A stretch of 64,000 nt of DNA from NCBI RefSeq assembly GCF_038006205.1, contig NZ_JBBOUU010000001.1, positions 684,001 through 748,000 of the forward strand, written 5' to 3'. Position 1 is the stretch's first letter. Every line of letters starts with the position of its first letter. A program made the translations under genes and the position numbers. Source of the DNA: Solibacillus sp. FSL R7-0668 (GTDB lineage Bacteria > Bacillota > Bacilli > Bacillales_A > Planococcaceae). The notes beneath the pieces are model-generated. The model had not been told where the DNA came from. It made no database searches and saw nothing but the letters and a program-made list of their open reading frames with translations. This document shows positions 48,001-55,023 of this stretch, piece after piece.

Positions 48001-48514
48001 TACAAAAATTGATGGTGAGTCTGTAGCTCGTGTGAAGGATAATAAAGTATACTTCATTGGCGCAGGAGAGGCTTTAATTATATTTAAATCAGAGACTGGT
48101 TTAGAAAGAACCGTAAAATATGAAGTTAATCCAGATACGTTTGAAGTAACTGTAACAAAAGCAGAAAATGTTATTTATTTCACTCGTGAACAAGTGACGG
48201 ATACGAGAATTAATTTAACATTTGATTTAAATGTCACTAATTTCCCAGATGGAGTAGATAATTTTATTGTAGCTCCAAAGGACCCACAGGTAATTACAGG
48301 AGTTACGAGACAAGATAAAAATAAAATCTTAATTAAAACTAATGAAATAGGTGCAGCAGATAATAGTGAGACTTCCGGTAATCTCTATATTCAATTACCT
48401 GAATTTTCATTTGCACAAGATATTACAGTAGCGTTGAAGGTGAAAAAGGAAGGTGAAGGATACACAATAACCTTTGATTCGACGGACTTTAAATTTATTC
48501 AAAAAACAAATTAA
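36032..48514 (+). CDS. Giant (4160 aa) S-layer-homology surface protein with tandem beta-rich repeats
   Basis: TTG 36032 follows AGGAGG. A signal peptide occupies residues 1-35 (ends near PLASAAQ). Three SLH domains follow at about 36-93, 95-150 and 155-212, each with the ITRGQ/VSRAQ-type motif that docks on pyruvylated secondary wall polymer. Residues about 453-490 are an Asn/Gly/Thr/Pro linker. Four repeats of about 95 residues (490-890) share YT/FNMNQAQ and ETFETxxxI elements. A beta-strand-rich part (890-1350) has VTIETAGAIAFTGDTNLND-like ladders. From about 1550 to 4050 many 80-110 residue modules recur, often opening TAxDLGL (TATELGL, TAADLGL, TSIADLGL, ITGADLGL) with an acidic xIxRIxGNxxY core. 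No LPXTG, no catalytic motif. It is probably a wall-bound adhesin or filament-associated surface protein. A SigD-like promoter and the setting between flaG and fliS tie it to motility. Confidence 0.9.
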   Translation: MSKIKNRKNKITKVTMSTALVASSISFVAPLASAAQFADVKQTNTHYDAINELAGRGIINGYEDGLFRPENFVSRAQAAKIIAKTLNLDVSNVENPQFKDVNINSGYYPYIAALANAGIINGFDGKFNPSGNITRGQMSKIIARAFELTSTDELTFKDVPADHEFAPYISALAEKGITLGTGNGKFAMHELVTRGQLASFVTRAEKATAEPVVTTVSGTIDKISTNSVQIDGKTYQVSETADFLTSEINEVALQEAEVIATVKDNVITQVDELTVVNGGQFDAQGYSFAKLSLNQTLTHISNVKATEINHELPTSRVTYENVSAEKLNAYAAAVSVASLNNMVAIEQQTALQFLNSIINTLRLNARAANIEANAESAIQTIDAPNTSQLNLTGAFNRVNIPASAHIAGRGSVHLLTAPAQNLQGITVAPGFVIQQVNLNNVLSSWKEALDLLNQNQGNSGQNQGNNTTDPGTDTNPGDNNNTGGNTDPVPPIDTTEQDKITVNGIVAKVKEQLVNSSATNETTMSDISMLLNALATDGATITLTKYTMNQAQVNQAGSIEMGITIVKGNVIETFETAIAIVALPEVQDPETPPQEGNAEDQAAVNTVLAEVTTALDQLSVTNETTQTTIETVLIGFEQNGVEVSLSKFNMNQAQIGKMGNIDLEVTIRKGSVLETIVVLKEIAALVEEPPTQSGDQDQEVVNNALEKVQQLLTDLVVSNDISDDAIKTALAALQDEGVVITLSKYSLEKAKPGIQGSVTVGVTVKKGQVSETFETTKTIEALPEVVDPGDSGNTEEADKLAVQSVKQEIEAILANATYSNHTDGVAIEALWHALDKQGTAVGINNFVKTEATIDTAGTIRFEVSIVKNNVKEIIAISKEIAKLNAPPATEEVFTSVPVLDENQMIQFGGEERRVEQASIQALQSLQVMESTNQGAIQLVMGTSGDGETVALQAVTINAHAGTEVLNFNDIPANVGVAIIGDDVTEIQNLQNTQSVTIETAGAIAFTGDTNLNDITLTNATDVTGLVAGRLFAQNSVGMTFDASTSIATAEFTGVDAVSGLNATTAVFETNSSLGLSNVKASTITINDKSTVASNSFARVAAMGAVANTSTIKITVEGSTAEDFIISREDAIVDIQKNNVISNVTIKSNNTSLVMSEIGSLSVEAGVSYLRLGTTDQQAKISKLDLDLANDVHLVGNAVIAQLNIARTNTAAKVKTDSTITFTNTNNPDAIESATTYTLVPGTILGRYTIPSLPANTYYSLLTHNNTPAATMPIGQLKKYTTYMFLDSTIKQVALYDSSGKNISSIITDPLTRPAMDVFDISVSSTTSKVLINVTTPNLSELASRFKHFAVFTHGNTSGGYRVSEVLFERGTFSSDFKITPKSNPPHLLEVPAGSVSSISNVVIVASGYVYDSISSKNKDQKIEVLKSLAQHAKTNNDHSILYDYLTTTIAVDGKTYDSIFMDSIIDELLSNSITTIDGLIQFIENKGSSVTYNKIVSISELLLNGDIVEVKGDGTNSKVNIEGSNLLINSLADGTEIVTFKDSAGNSSMLKVVVNTAESDENKIKVELIKTEVSANTEILSGDARLATKDGKTYLIPATLGNETIIYTPNASSSVVGTFEKAKTDGNNDYQLSNVTLVNVSKEALNLTGDIARQTLTKSGYVTTDNEIHFYVIDSNATGLLDQYNITAGGKSTAVALVENAGAVSATVATKQFDVADLAIGQVKSIEPTTANTTMHTRFTANEVAIFAEKNSKNSTFKVTSQDNKISLINAVASANSAVELVNSTVVKVDLTDKLNGASIIAPKTAAGDLKEDIIRFVGNVAYATGTGKQRVVLSNGKQLEVEVVQQATEYVMTIDDTLSQTSIEAADLDLQNISTIQVNGTSATAVNVNNTYLSITAMANQSGKVELIVTDSDGKKAVVYVNVTNGALVDIDTVTVGDQLYRVAKISIDKADLGFAGDIQSISERTEVARGVSKVDVATIYATGAGYATFTVLSTDNKKALVNIEASKSSTTNEIEAKATVVKHDTTNVATGGLDKAIAADAVGAGIVRIEGNVLYALKEGSVDLAIAGESKLFYRISVVKDETTGQYSFTAPELVSKAVYTATELGLTDITSASSSDEAIATVDYASNKITITTQSKDDAGLITVNGPNGQAFIYMNKTGNTLYTEIEKATAKVDVSTGGLSNVSSLKEWTNEGIVRSYEAGTVLDFFVVQNGNTSYKVTDTAGKTTIINLPVTNNLVGHREIEAKVVKEEVGSKSGNPEIITPQDGEIISGTSVRLYKEADAKQYAYAIKTGDTLVKLADGTLVKYVVSISNGLYELTSETVTNGVTKTDTDLDLNGNLTITGIDSTIAAAVAVGKSITFHGQVQDGVTTALVTDGTKTVRVRITIVAGSMTVEPIKHIFNTGITAINIHETAKDIAWISPDGSSIYLLKEGVFRYIEHDSNSNTKIVKQLTITKAGTDYTVAGPVEVNSVVKTAADLGLVNALQVQGGYNTDVVYAGMVGTDFVAYQTGIGRTDVTVKDGQGQSTLLHMDADATLVATIAVAEKADNTVFTFAKEDYDLTDLVNITIANAEIAQKHSTNNQLYLLKAGTTYATLDDGAGNKALVSITVTKPADKLVATVKTIVKTASELAVGATTVSALPGAQTDTSIVRVAGNKVYAVGAGETKVKLDNQIVTVIVKEEANAYSITLGTVANFIEIPIGDGTYTLADLTNTNAVVITKDDKGTAADKTDDQLIISVNAANGALDLTITDNTGKKTVHHIKVENNIITKPPVTAVKVLTTSIADLGLANIDNDVVQLHGANLHLLKEGKAALEGSNGLVNVNVTRNTATKYLEVAQSIVQKEIKETITADTNYAFVEEDGKKYIRALQETNTPSIYYTTNYRIAANTQLVNDEYVLTVEERHKQEVDFASYGLTGALTLHSENEDLAKAELTADNKLVIYAGAGQITPTGTTTITAKDASNKQITIKVTRAEDGKISYVVQGQVDAIKFADINVTDVATKPVTVEGHNEAIVQATVTATGISLSAQTTGTTSLLIKQDNVVKAIVNITVADGKAVATVVKYDGTGLQDVITGDANIVRQEGTVYYATGEGVVLYDKGTTATQLRIVKNTETNLYSITPTSFALAKGATNLDLTINGSTTVNISNSSVVDAYVANGALYIVGKSLGSTDILVTTGADKAVVHAHMTASGLTANVVNSFTSTDTFTGTFEGNQWVQVRNDKLYALAVKTSTIKADDTLVTAEVTRNIDTNEFDVKLTRVKHKFNSAVTLVSDAGATEDAVIKINGDTIYAKAVGKTQVFENGTVRNIEVIANADGTYKIAVTEAKVQKIITGADLGLTLSASSNVEIHAIAGSNILETQVIDNNLYIYALGTGTAELVIDGKTIVHVSISSSNNVLAIAEPQIAKATITTGTIENIDPTDGKIRIDGNAIYGLQEGVSIVKKTESGKATLHKVLVVRENNVLKVSTSVIEKAFLTGDLTAIDNTIVRGGNGKLIAKATGEETFIHDGVTYRVEVDAATGDMNIEVLQTDVIDLSSVLASITGTPSSTLLQITMDGSKLNVTADKEGTEIIEVSGKSVAGPDSTIHVKVVVTKEGTVYKIAYELIRTELTTTQLGFHPVSVTPITNGYVKIDGSSIVIYPGKQDGSTITKKQYFTVSGNGGTQAIYSLDLDGITLVSNVVSGYKVEPLHRDIMVSELQMNPVQVAIDGTAKYSIKTKNGQEVLEVVLNNTNKSYIIVRSEDGSYKSIEVQATENGANDYTTSHTIHGTMALSKVTNMSPTGNVKSVNDGSKSVLYATAAGKFAYEEDGKLYNAEVTESNGKFSFTTGQVVTVALTNPRLVDGELNIQVDSSGTNAISKVGEAIYATDSGYKKVTATLNVNQQVEAIIEDVPSKTLPNTVVSATILKAPASIKLDGTTVFGGTVAEFADTVDAKDKVIIVSTVDGDGRVTLYKAIGEVDTATNEVSYVFTAITSDIFADIDWVNSTNYTVTKIDGESVARVKDNKVYFIGAGEALIIFKSETGLERTVKYEVNPDTFEVTVTKAENVIYFTREQVTDTRINLTFDLNVTNFPDGVDNFIVAPKDPQVITGVTRQDKNKILIKTNEIGAADNSETSGNLYIQLPEFSFAQDITVALKVKKEGEGYTITFDSTDFKFIQKTN

Positions 48515-48526
48515 TAACTAATAATG

Positions 48527-48576
48527 TAGCTACATAGCGAAATGAAAATTCAACTCGCCGTGTAGCTATCTTTTTA
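48527..48576 (+). terminator. Terminator after the giant gene
   Basis: TAGCTACA (48527-48534) pairs with TGTAGCTA (48561-48568), with extra pairing inside, then CTTTTTATTT. Confidence 0.75.
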
Positions 48577-48591
48577 TTTATAATCTGTCTA

Positions 48592-48616
48592 TAAAAGTGA
48601 TTAGTTTTACCGATAT
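48592..48616 (+). promoter_or_regulatory. SigD-like promoter upstream of a 41-codon ORF and fliS
   Basis: TAAA at 48592-48595 and ACCGATAT at 48609-48616, a 13-bp spacer (15 if TATA at 48590 is the -35). The -10 equals that of the giant gene. Confidence 0.55.
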
Positions 48617-48662
48617 TAGAAGTAGATAAGTAGTTTGTATACAATTCAAGGAAGGGTGAAAC

Positions 48663-48788
48663 ATGTATTTTTCGAGTAATTTAAACGTCGAATTGGATAT
48701 GATATCCGGGTTGTGTATTAGTGATTTATCAAGGTTGGAGAAAACGTACATCAAAAGAATTCTATTTTCACCAAGAGCCCTAAAATAA
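48663..48788 (+). CDS. Possible 41-residue peptide
   Basis: ATG 48663 follows AAGGAAGGG and opens 41 codons ending at TAA 48786. The product, beginning MYFSSNLNVELDMISGLC, has one modestly hydrophobic stretch and a basic C-terminus. It lies 47 bp downstream of the SigD-like box and upstream of fliS. No known relative. It could instead be a decayed gene remnant. Confidence 0.4.
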   Translation: MYFSSNLNVELDMISGLCISDLSRLEKTYIKRILFSPRALK

Positions 48789-48807
48789 TTGTAAATAGCT
48801 TAATTTA

Positions 48808-48835
48808 TTCACAATTTAGCATGATGACCTATGAT
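48808..48835 (+). promoter_or_regulatory. Possible SigA promoter of fliS
   Basis: TTCACA at 48808-48813 and TATGAT at 48830-48835, 16-bp spacer. About 105 bp upstream of the fliS start. Confidence 0.45.
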
Positions 48836-48940
48836 ATACTTAATGAAAATAAGCCATTTAAACTATATTTAGACTAAATTTACATTGATTTTAGTAGTGG
48901 TATTAAAAATATAAAGAGCTTCAAAAAGGAGTGTATTTTT

Positions 48941-49345
48941 TTGGCAGCACATACAAATGCCTATAACGCATACAAACAAAATAGTGTAACGACAGCCTCA
49001 CCTGGTGAGTTAACATTAATGCTATATAACGGTTGTTTAAAGTTTTTAAATCGTGCAAAGTTAGCAATGATCGATAAAAATATTGAAGATAAAAATTACA
49101 ATATTCAACGAGCTCAAGCAATTATTGCAGAGTTAATGTCAACGTTGAATATGGATGTTGATATATCAAAACAAATGTTACCTTTATATGAATATATAAA
49201 TTATCGTTTAACAGAATCAAATATTAATAGCGATGTAGCAATGATTGAAGAAGTGGAAGGCTTAGTAACGGAGTTCCGTGATACATGGAAGGAAGTACTT
49301 AAAATTACGCGTCAACAGCAGTATGGGAATGTAGAACAAGTATAA
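48941..49345 (+). CDS. fliS: FliS, flagellin export chaperone
   Basis: A 134-residue protein from TTG 48941, with AAAAAGGAG upstream. It opens AAHTNAYNAYKQNSVTTAS and continues PGELTLMLYNGCLKFLNRAK, the FliS signature. It binds the flagellin C-terminus, blocks premature polymerisation and feeds export; in Bacillus it also influences FlgM turnover. It is monocistronic here (terminator on its 3' side, terminator of the giant gene on its 5' side), separated from fliD and fliT by the giant gene. Confidence 0.95.
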   Translation: MAAHTNAYNAYKQNSVTTASPGELTLMLYNGCLKFLNRAKLAMIDKNIEDKNYNIQRAQAIIAELMSTLNMDVDISKQMLPLYEYINYRLTESNINSDVAMIEEVEGLVTEFRDTWKEVLKITRQQQYGNVEQV

Positions 49346-49351
49346 AATAGT

Positions 49352-49392
49352 AGCCGCTAGTAAAAGTTATATTCTTTTACTAGCGGCTTTTG
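49352..49392 (+). terminator. Terminator after fliS
   Basis: AGCCGCTAGTAAAAG and CTTTTACTAGCGGCT are perfectly complementary across 7 bases; TTTTG follows. Confidence 0.92.
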
Positions 49393-49494
49393 CATATAGT
49401 AAACAAATTTAAGATGATAGAAGTCTATATATGAACGAGCAACTACTATACAATCAATAGCTACAGCAATCTCTATATATTCACCATTCCGCAT

Positions 49495-50601
49495 TTGTCA
49501 AGGTCTCAACTACAAAACTCGGGTTTATGTGTGGAACTATTAGAGAAATTGGATGCTGCTTATTTACAGGCACTTTCACAGCTACAATTGAATAAAAACG
49601 TGAAAAAAGAGCTAGCAATTGTTTATACGCCGTTACATGGGGCAGGGCTTGTGCCAACGATGCGCGGCTTACAAAGCTTTGGTTTTACGAATGCTCATCT
49701 TGTGCAGCAGCAAGCCATTCAAGACGGCGAGTTCCCAACTGTGATTTACCCGAACCCCGAGGAGCCCGATGCCTTTCAGCTGGCGATTGAGCTAGGTAAA
49801 CAGGTCGGTGCGCAGCTGCTACTGGCAACTGATCCAGATGCCGATCGTCTTGGCGTGGCAGTGCTTGTGGACGGCGCTTATAAATTGTTAACCGGCAATC
49901 AATTAGGCGCGCTGCTATTACATTATATTTTGTCGTCTCAAACGGTGCCGAGCAATGCGGCGATGATTAAAACGATCGTAACATCTGAATTTGGTACGGC
50001 TGTGGCACAAAAGCACGGTGTCGCGACGGTGAACACATTGACCGGCTTTAAATACATCGCAGAAAAAATTGCTGAGTGGGAGCAAACGGGTGAACACGAG
50101 TTTGTCTTTGGTTATGAAGAAAGCTATGGCTATTTAAAGGGCGTTTTTGTGCGCGATAAGGATGCAGTGCAAATTGCGCTATTAACAGCGGAAATGGCTG
50201 CGTATTATGCGGCGAACGGGGGGCAAACACTGGCTGATGTGCTAACCGCGTTATATGAGGAGCTGGGCTACTATCAGGAGGCATTGGTGTCACTGACTTA
50301 TGAAGGTATCGAGGGGCAGCAGAAAATTGCTTCGATTATGGCCGCACTACGTCAACAACCGCCGACTCAATTTGCCAATATCGCTGTTCGAAAAACCGAG
50401 GACTATTTAAAGGAATCAATCAACGGTTTACCGCAAGCCGACGTACTGAAATTTTTACTAGAAGACGATTCATGGATTTGCGTGCGTCCATCTGGCACCG
50501 AGCCGAAATGTAAGTTTTATATCGGCGTAAAAACCGAGAGCGGATTCGAAAGCGAACAAAAAATTGCACAATTAAAGCTCGCCCTACAGCAGTGGACATA
50601 A
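49495..50601 (+). pseudogene. Phosphoglucomutase/phosphomannomutase (PgcA-like), N-terminally truncated
   Basis: The frame encodes 368 residues that align with the C-terminal two thirds of PgcA-type phosphosugar mutases (about 575-580 residues). Present: VYTPLHGAGLVPTMRGL, the Mg-binding ATDPDADRLGVAV, the sugar-binding GYEESYGYLKG and the phosphate-binding RPSGTEPKCKFYIG. Missing: domain I with the phospho-serine TASHNP motif, so no catalysis is expected. No ribosome site precedes the TTG at 49495; stops close the frame at 49432. It is therefore a gene remnant truncated at about residue 200, with a well-preserved remainder that suggests recent loss. Followed by a terminator and an inverted repeat array. 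Confidence 0.82.
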
Positions 50602-50613
50602 GTGATGGGAATG

Positions 50614-50650
50614 GAGTGTCTGAGAAGTGAAGCTCAGGCATTCTTTTTTT
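50614..50650 (+). terminator. Terminator after the mutase remnant
   Basis: GAGTGTCTGAG pairs imperfectly with CTCAGGCATTC over an 8-base loop, then seven T. Confidence 0.78.
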
Positions 50651-50676
50651 GGGATGGGGGGCGATGGCTGGGGTTT

Positions 50677-50790
50677 TATGCGCGGTTTTCTAGGATTTGT
50701 GCTCGGTTTTTTGATTTTATGCTCGAATTTTTGAAGTTTGTGATCGAATTTATTAGTTTTATGCTCGAATTTCGGTATATATGCTCGCTT
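50677..50790 (-). repeat. Array 4: six 20-21 bp units, inverted orientation
   Basis: Read on the minus strand it is the CGAGCATAAA array. Plus-strand ends of the core complement fall at 50684, 50705, 50725, 50746, 50767 and 50787 (spacing 21, 20, 21, 21, 20). On its downstream side (minus strand) is a C-rich segment containing CCCCAGCCA, a match to the tail of array 2. Confidence 0.9.
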
Positions 50791-51211
50791 TTACAGTTTA
50801 TGGGATTATGGTCGCGCATCGAGGTCAACTTTGATACTAAAAAACAAAATAATTAGGTGATAACTGGGAATTCGCATGTATTTTCACCCCAACCCACAGC
50901 ACACCCATGCACCTCATATCCCGAGAGTAGAACAACACCACCAAATAAAACGCATAATTTCATAAAAATTCATAGAAATTTATACAAATAAATCCGTTAT
51001 TTTTCAAGATTTGACACGAAATATGCTTTTTTGATAAATATAAAAATTTCCACTGCAATTTTACGAAATATTTAGTCATATAGTATTGCTTTTTACTATG
51101 AGAACAAGTGCTTAATCTAGCAATTCAGCATATAGACAATTAATGGCATGGCAAGGTTATAATAGGGGTATATAGAGAGAGAAAGAACATTTGAGCTAGG
51201 GGGAATAAATC
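50791..51211. other. Gap before the PilZ gene
   Basis: No gene seen. A C-rich stretch at about 50887-50935 is followed by AT-rich DNA. A SigA-like promoter for the PilZ gene lies at 51133-51163 (TAGACA, 19 bp, TATAAT). Confidence 0.5.
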
Positions 51212-51589
51212 ATGGCTTTTAAACGAACAGAAGGATTTCGCTTCACGTTTGATGAAGCGGTTCCGGCAAAATATATTATCTTAATCGATGGAAAACCAGA
51301 AGAGGAAAAATCAACAAAATATGATTGTGAAATAGTAGATATTAGCCCACGTGGTATGAAAATGTTTTCTTATCACGAAATTGGTGAATATAATAATAAG
51401 CTGCTGCAACTTGAGGTTCAATTCATTTTAGACGAGGCGCTAATCAAAGCAGTTGGTGAAATCGTATGGAAAAAAGCATATGGGAGCAAAATTCAATATG
51501 GATTAATTATTGATGGACAACCTCAAGTGGAAGAGTTAATCATTAGTGAATTAAAGCTTCGCCGAAAAAAGGAAGTAAGCAAACGATAA
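51212..51589 (+). CDS. PilZ-domain protein
   Basis: A 125-residue protein from ATG 51212 with AGGGGG upstream. A single PilZ-type barrel: the DISPRGMKMFS stretch near residues 46-56 matches the D/NxSxxG motif of c-di-GMP receptors. The usual RxxxR is poorly formed; KRTEGFR at residues 4-10 is the nearest candidate. PilZ proteins couple c-di-GMP to motility or surface traits. The location beside flagellar genes fits, but whether this one binds c-di-GMP is uncertain because of the weak arginine motif. Confidence 0.78.
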   Translation: MAFKRTEGFRFTFDEAVPAKYIILIDGKPEEEKSTKYDCEIVDISPRGMKMFSYHEIGEYNNKLLQLEVQFILDEALIKAVGEIVWKKAYGSKIQYGLIIDGQPQVEELIISELKLRRKKEVSKR

Positions 51590-51711
51590 CTAGCAAGCCG
51601 TTCTTCTAAATGTGACAAAATGTCGAAATATGAAAAACATTTTATTTTTAAAAGGGATTTTATTATTTGTGTAGAAATAGTAATTATAGCCGTAATGAAG
51701 GAGGAGTTCAC

Positions 51712-52266
51712 ATGCTAAACTTTAACATTCGTGGTGAGAACATTGAGGTAACTCCAGCGATTCGTGAATATGTTGAATCAAAAATTGAAAAGGTAGAGCG
51801 TTATTTCAATGAGGATTTAAATGCGAACGCTAATGTTAATTTAAAAGTATACAATGACAAACAAACAAAGGTCGAAGTAACAATTCCGATGAAGAATTTA
51901 ACGCTTCGTGCGGAAGAGCGTCATAATGATATGTATGCAGCAGTAGACTTAATCGTTGATAAATTAGAGCGTCAAATTCGTAAGCATAAAACAAAAGTAA
52001 ATCGCAAATTCCGTGATCGTGAAGGCACAGGTATTTATTTTGCAACGGCAGCACAAGCGGAGCCAGCAACAGAATCGAATGAGGAAGAGTACACAATTGT
52101 TCGTACAAAACAATTCGACTTAAAGCCAATGGATCAAGAAGAGGCGGTATTACAAATGAACATGCTTGGTCATGACTTCTACATCTACACAGACGCAGAG
52201 TCAGATAGCACAAACATCGTTTATAAACGACGAGATGGTAAATACGGCTTAATCGAAACAAACTAA
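51712..52266 (+). CDS. hpf: Long-form ribosome hibernation promoting factor
   Basis: A 184-residue protein from ATG 51712, with AAGGAGG upstream. The N-terminal domain (MLNFNIRGENIEVTPAIREY, to about 100) binds the 30S decoding region. The C-terminal domain (about 125-184; IVRTKQFDLKPMDQEEAVLQ, then MNMLGHDFYIYTD) dimerises ribosomes into 100S particles. Standard long HPF of Firmicutes (yvyD), located before secA as in Bacillus. In Bacillus it is induced by SigB/SigH; no such promoter is clear here. Confidence 0.95.
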   Translation: MLNFNIRGENIEVTPAIREYVESKIEKVERYFNEDLNANANVNLKVYNDKQTKVEVTIPMKNLTLRAEERHNDMYAAVDLIVDKLERQIRKHKTKVNRKFRDREGTGIYFATAAQAEPATESNEEEYTIVRTKQFDLKPMDQEEAVLQMNMLGHDFYIYTDAESDSTNIVYKRRDGKYGLIETN

Positions 52267-52272
52267 CTTTCC

Positions 52273-52306
52273 AAACGAACTGCCTGTAATGGGTAGTTCG
52301 TTTTTT
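52273..52306 (+). terminator. Terminator after hpf
   Basis: AAACGAACTGCC pairs with GGGTAGTTCGTTT, followed by T residues. Confidence 0.88.
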
Positions 52307-52431
52307 ATATTGGCGAATACTTTCAATGGTTCTCTATGTAAATCATATGGCGTTATGCGCTTATTTGCGCCGTAGCTATAACTAATGGTAAAATGTAGTT
52401 TGAGACTATTTATTGGGAAGTGACCAATTCG

Positions 52432-54942
52432 ATGGCAAATTTTTTAAATAAATTATTTGATTTCAATAAAAAAGAAGTAAAGCGATTAGAAAAAACGGCA
52501 GATAAGGTAGAGGCATTAGCAGGACAGTTCGAAAGCCTATCTGACGACGCATTAAAAGCGAAAACAGAAGAATTTAAAAATCGTTACCAAAATGGTGAAA
52601 CGGTAGAACAATTATTACCGGAAGCCTTTGCAACGATTCGTGAAGCATCTCGCCGTGTATTAGGGATGTTCCCGTTCCGCGTGCAAATTATGGGTGCTGC
52701 CGCGCTAAATGAAGGCAATATCGCAGAGATGAAAACCGGTGAAGGTAAAACGTTAACCGCGACGATGTCTGTGTACTTAAATGCCATTACAGGCAAGGGT
52801 GTACACGTTGTCACGGTCAACGAATACTTAGCCAGCCGTGACGCGCGTGAAATGGGTGAGCTGTATGAATGGTTAGGCCTAACTGTCGGCTTAAACTTAA
52901 ATAGCTTATCAAAAGAAGAAAAACGCGAAGCCTATGCGGCGGATATTACGTATTCCACAAACAACGAGCTTGGGTTCGACTATTTACGTGACAATATGGT
53001 GCTTTATAAAGAAGACCGTGTACAACGTAAATTACACTATGCGGTAATTGATGAGGTGGACTCGATCTTAATCGATGAAGCGCGTACACCGTTAATTATT
53101 TCAGGACAAGCGGGTAAAACGGCACAGCTTTATGTCCAATCCAATGCTTTTGTGCGTATGCTAAAGCAAGAGGAAGACTATAACTACGATGAATCGACAA
53201 AAGGGGTAACGTTAACAGAAGCGGGTATCGAAAAAGCCGAGCGTTCGTTTGGAATCGACAACTTATTCGATTTAGCACATGTACGTTTAAACCATGCGAT
53301 TAACCAAAGCTTAAAGGCACACGCATCGATGCATTTAGATGTTGATTATGTAGTGCAGGACGGCGAAATCGTGATCGTAGACGGCTTTACAGGTCGTTTA
53401 ATGAAAGGGCGTCGTTATTCAGACGGTCTACACCAAGCCATTGAGGCAAAAGAAGGCTTAGATATTCAAAATGAGTCCATGACAATGGCAACCGTTACGT
53501 TCCAAAATTATTTCCGTATGTATGAAAAGCTGTCTGGTATGACAGGTACAGCGAAAACGGAAGAAGAGGAATTCCGCAATATTTACAATATGCAGGTGGT
53601 TGCAATTCCTACGAACAAGCCAATCGCGCGTGATGACCGTGCAGATTTAATTTATGCCACAATGGATGGTAAATTTAGAGCCGTTGCAGAGGATATTGCC
53701 GAGCGTCACCGTGCTGGCCAACCGGTTCTAGTAGGTACGGTTGCAATTGAAACATCTGAAATTATTTCAAAATACTTAACGAAATTTAAAATTCCGCATA
53801 ATGTCTTAAACGCGAAAAACCATGAGCGAGAAGCGGAAATTATTTTAAATGCAGGTCAAAAAGGCGCGGTCACAATCGCGACAAACATGGCCGGTCGTGG
53901 TACGGATATTAAACCGGGTGAGGGCGTACTTGAAATTGGCGGTTTAGCGGTTCTTGGTACAGAGCGTCACGAATCACGCCGTATCGATAATCAGCTACGT
54001 GGTCGTTCGGGTCGTCAAGGGAACCCAGGGGTAACGCAATTCTACCTTTCTTTAGAGGATGAATTGATGCGCCGTTTTGGTTCAGATAAAATGAAATCAA
54101 TGATGACACGACTTGGTATGGACGATTCCCAACCAATTCAATCAGGGATGGTTTCCAAGGCGGTAGAATCCGCGCAAAAACGTGTAGAAGGTAATAACTT
54201 TGACGCGCGTAAACGTTTATTACAATATGATGATGTATTGCGTCAACAGCGTGAAGTCATCTACAAAGAGCGTGAGGATGTACTCGATTCTGAAAATATG
54301 CGTGAGCTAGTAGAATCTATGATTGCGCAAGCGATTGAAAATGCCGTAGCCGTGCATACACAAGGTGAAAAGGATACTTGGACATTAGATGCGCTGGAAG
54401 ATTACATTGCAGCGAATCTTTTAGACGAGGGCGACATTACGAAAGCCGAATTAGAAACAAAGTCACCTGAAGAGATGATAGCCTTTATTTCAGAAAAGGT
54501 AACAGCGCGCTACAATGAAAAAGAAGAGGCCTTAACAGCCGAGCGTATGCGGGAATTTGAAAAGGTAATCTTACTGCGTTCAATCGATACGAAATGGATT
54601 GATCATATCGATGCGATGGATCAGCTACGTCAAGGGATTCATTTACGTGCATATGGACAAAACGATCCGCTACGTGAATACCAACAAGAAGGCTTCGCAA
54701 TGTTCGAGGAAATGGTCGCAGCAATCCGTGAAGATGTGGCGAAATATGCGTTAAAGGCAGAAATTCGCAGTAACTTACAGCGTGAAGAGGTAGCAAAAGG
54801 TCAAGCGGTGAACCCGAAAGAAGAGGGCGCAGCAAAGCCGAAAAAATTACCAACACGTAAAGCTGAAAACATCGGACGTAATGATCCATGCCCATGCGGT
54901 AGCGGTAAAAAATACAAATCATGCCACGGCGTAGGACAATAA
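52432..54942 (+). CDS. secA: SecA, preprotein translocase ATPase
   Basis: An 836-residue protein. ATG 52432 ([20 protein letters not shown]) is preferred over GTG 52420, which overlaps the ribosome site GGGAAG. Walker [12 protein letters not shown] near residues 99-109; Walker B region [15 protein letters not shown] near 206; the [11 protein letters not shown] block near 490; [13 protein letters not shown] near 521. The C-terminal SEC-C zinc motif [14 protein letters not shown] is intact. SecA drives secretion through SecYEG, including the giant SLH protein's signal peptide. Full-length and normal; flanked by its usual neighbours hpf and prfB. Confidence 0.98.
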   Translation: MANFLNKLFDFNKKEVKRLEKTADKVEALAGQFESLSDDALKAKTEEFKNRYQNGETVEQLLPEAFATIREASRRVLGMFPFRVQIMGAAALNEGNIAEMKTGEGKTLTATMSVYLNAITGKGVHVVTVNEYLASRDAREMGELYEWLGLTVGLNLNSLSKEEKREAYAADITYSTNNELGFDYLRDNMVLYKEDRVQRKLHYAVIDEVDSILIDEARTPLIISGQAGKTAQLYVQSNAFVRMLKQEEDYNYDESTKGVTLTEAGIEKAERSFGIDNLFDLAHVRLNHAINQSLKAHASMHLDVDYVVQDGEIVIVDGFTGRLMKGRRYSDGLHQAIEAKEGLDIQNESMTMATVTFQNYFRMYEKLSGMTGTAKTEEEEFRNIYNMQVVAIPTNKPIARDDRADLIYATMDGKFRAVAEDIAERHRAGQPVLVGTVAIETSEIISKYLTKFKIPHNVLNAKNHEREAEIILNAGQKGAVTIATNMAGRGTDIKPGEGVLEIGGLAVLGTERHESRRIDNQLRGRSGRQGNPGVTQFYLSLEDELMRRFGSDKMKSMMTRLGMDDSQPIQSGMVSKAVESAQKRVEGNNFDARKRLLQYDDVLRQQREVIYKEREDVLDSENMRELVESMIAQAIENAVAVHTQGEKDTWTLDALEDYIAANLLDEGDITKAELETKSPEEMIAFISEKVTARYNEKEEALTAERMREFEKVILLRSIDTKWIDHIDAMDQLRQGIHLRAYGQNDPLREYQQEGFAMFEEMVAAIREDVAKYALKAEIRSNLQREEVAKGQAVNPKEEGAAKPKKLPTRKAENIGRNDPCPCGSGKKYKSCHGVGQ

Positions 54943-54950
54943 AGCCAATC

Positions 54951-54995
54951 AAACGAGGTCATTGAAACCAAACTCAATGACCTAGTTTGCTTTTT
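54951..54995 (+). terminator. Terminator after secA
   Basis: AAACGAGGTCATTGA pairs with TCAATGACCTAGTTT (one mismatch), then GCTTTTT. Confidence 0.88.
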
Positions 54996-55023
54996 ACAAT
55001 GAATAAACTTCGGAGGAACAGAT

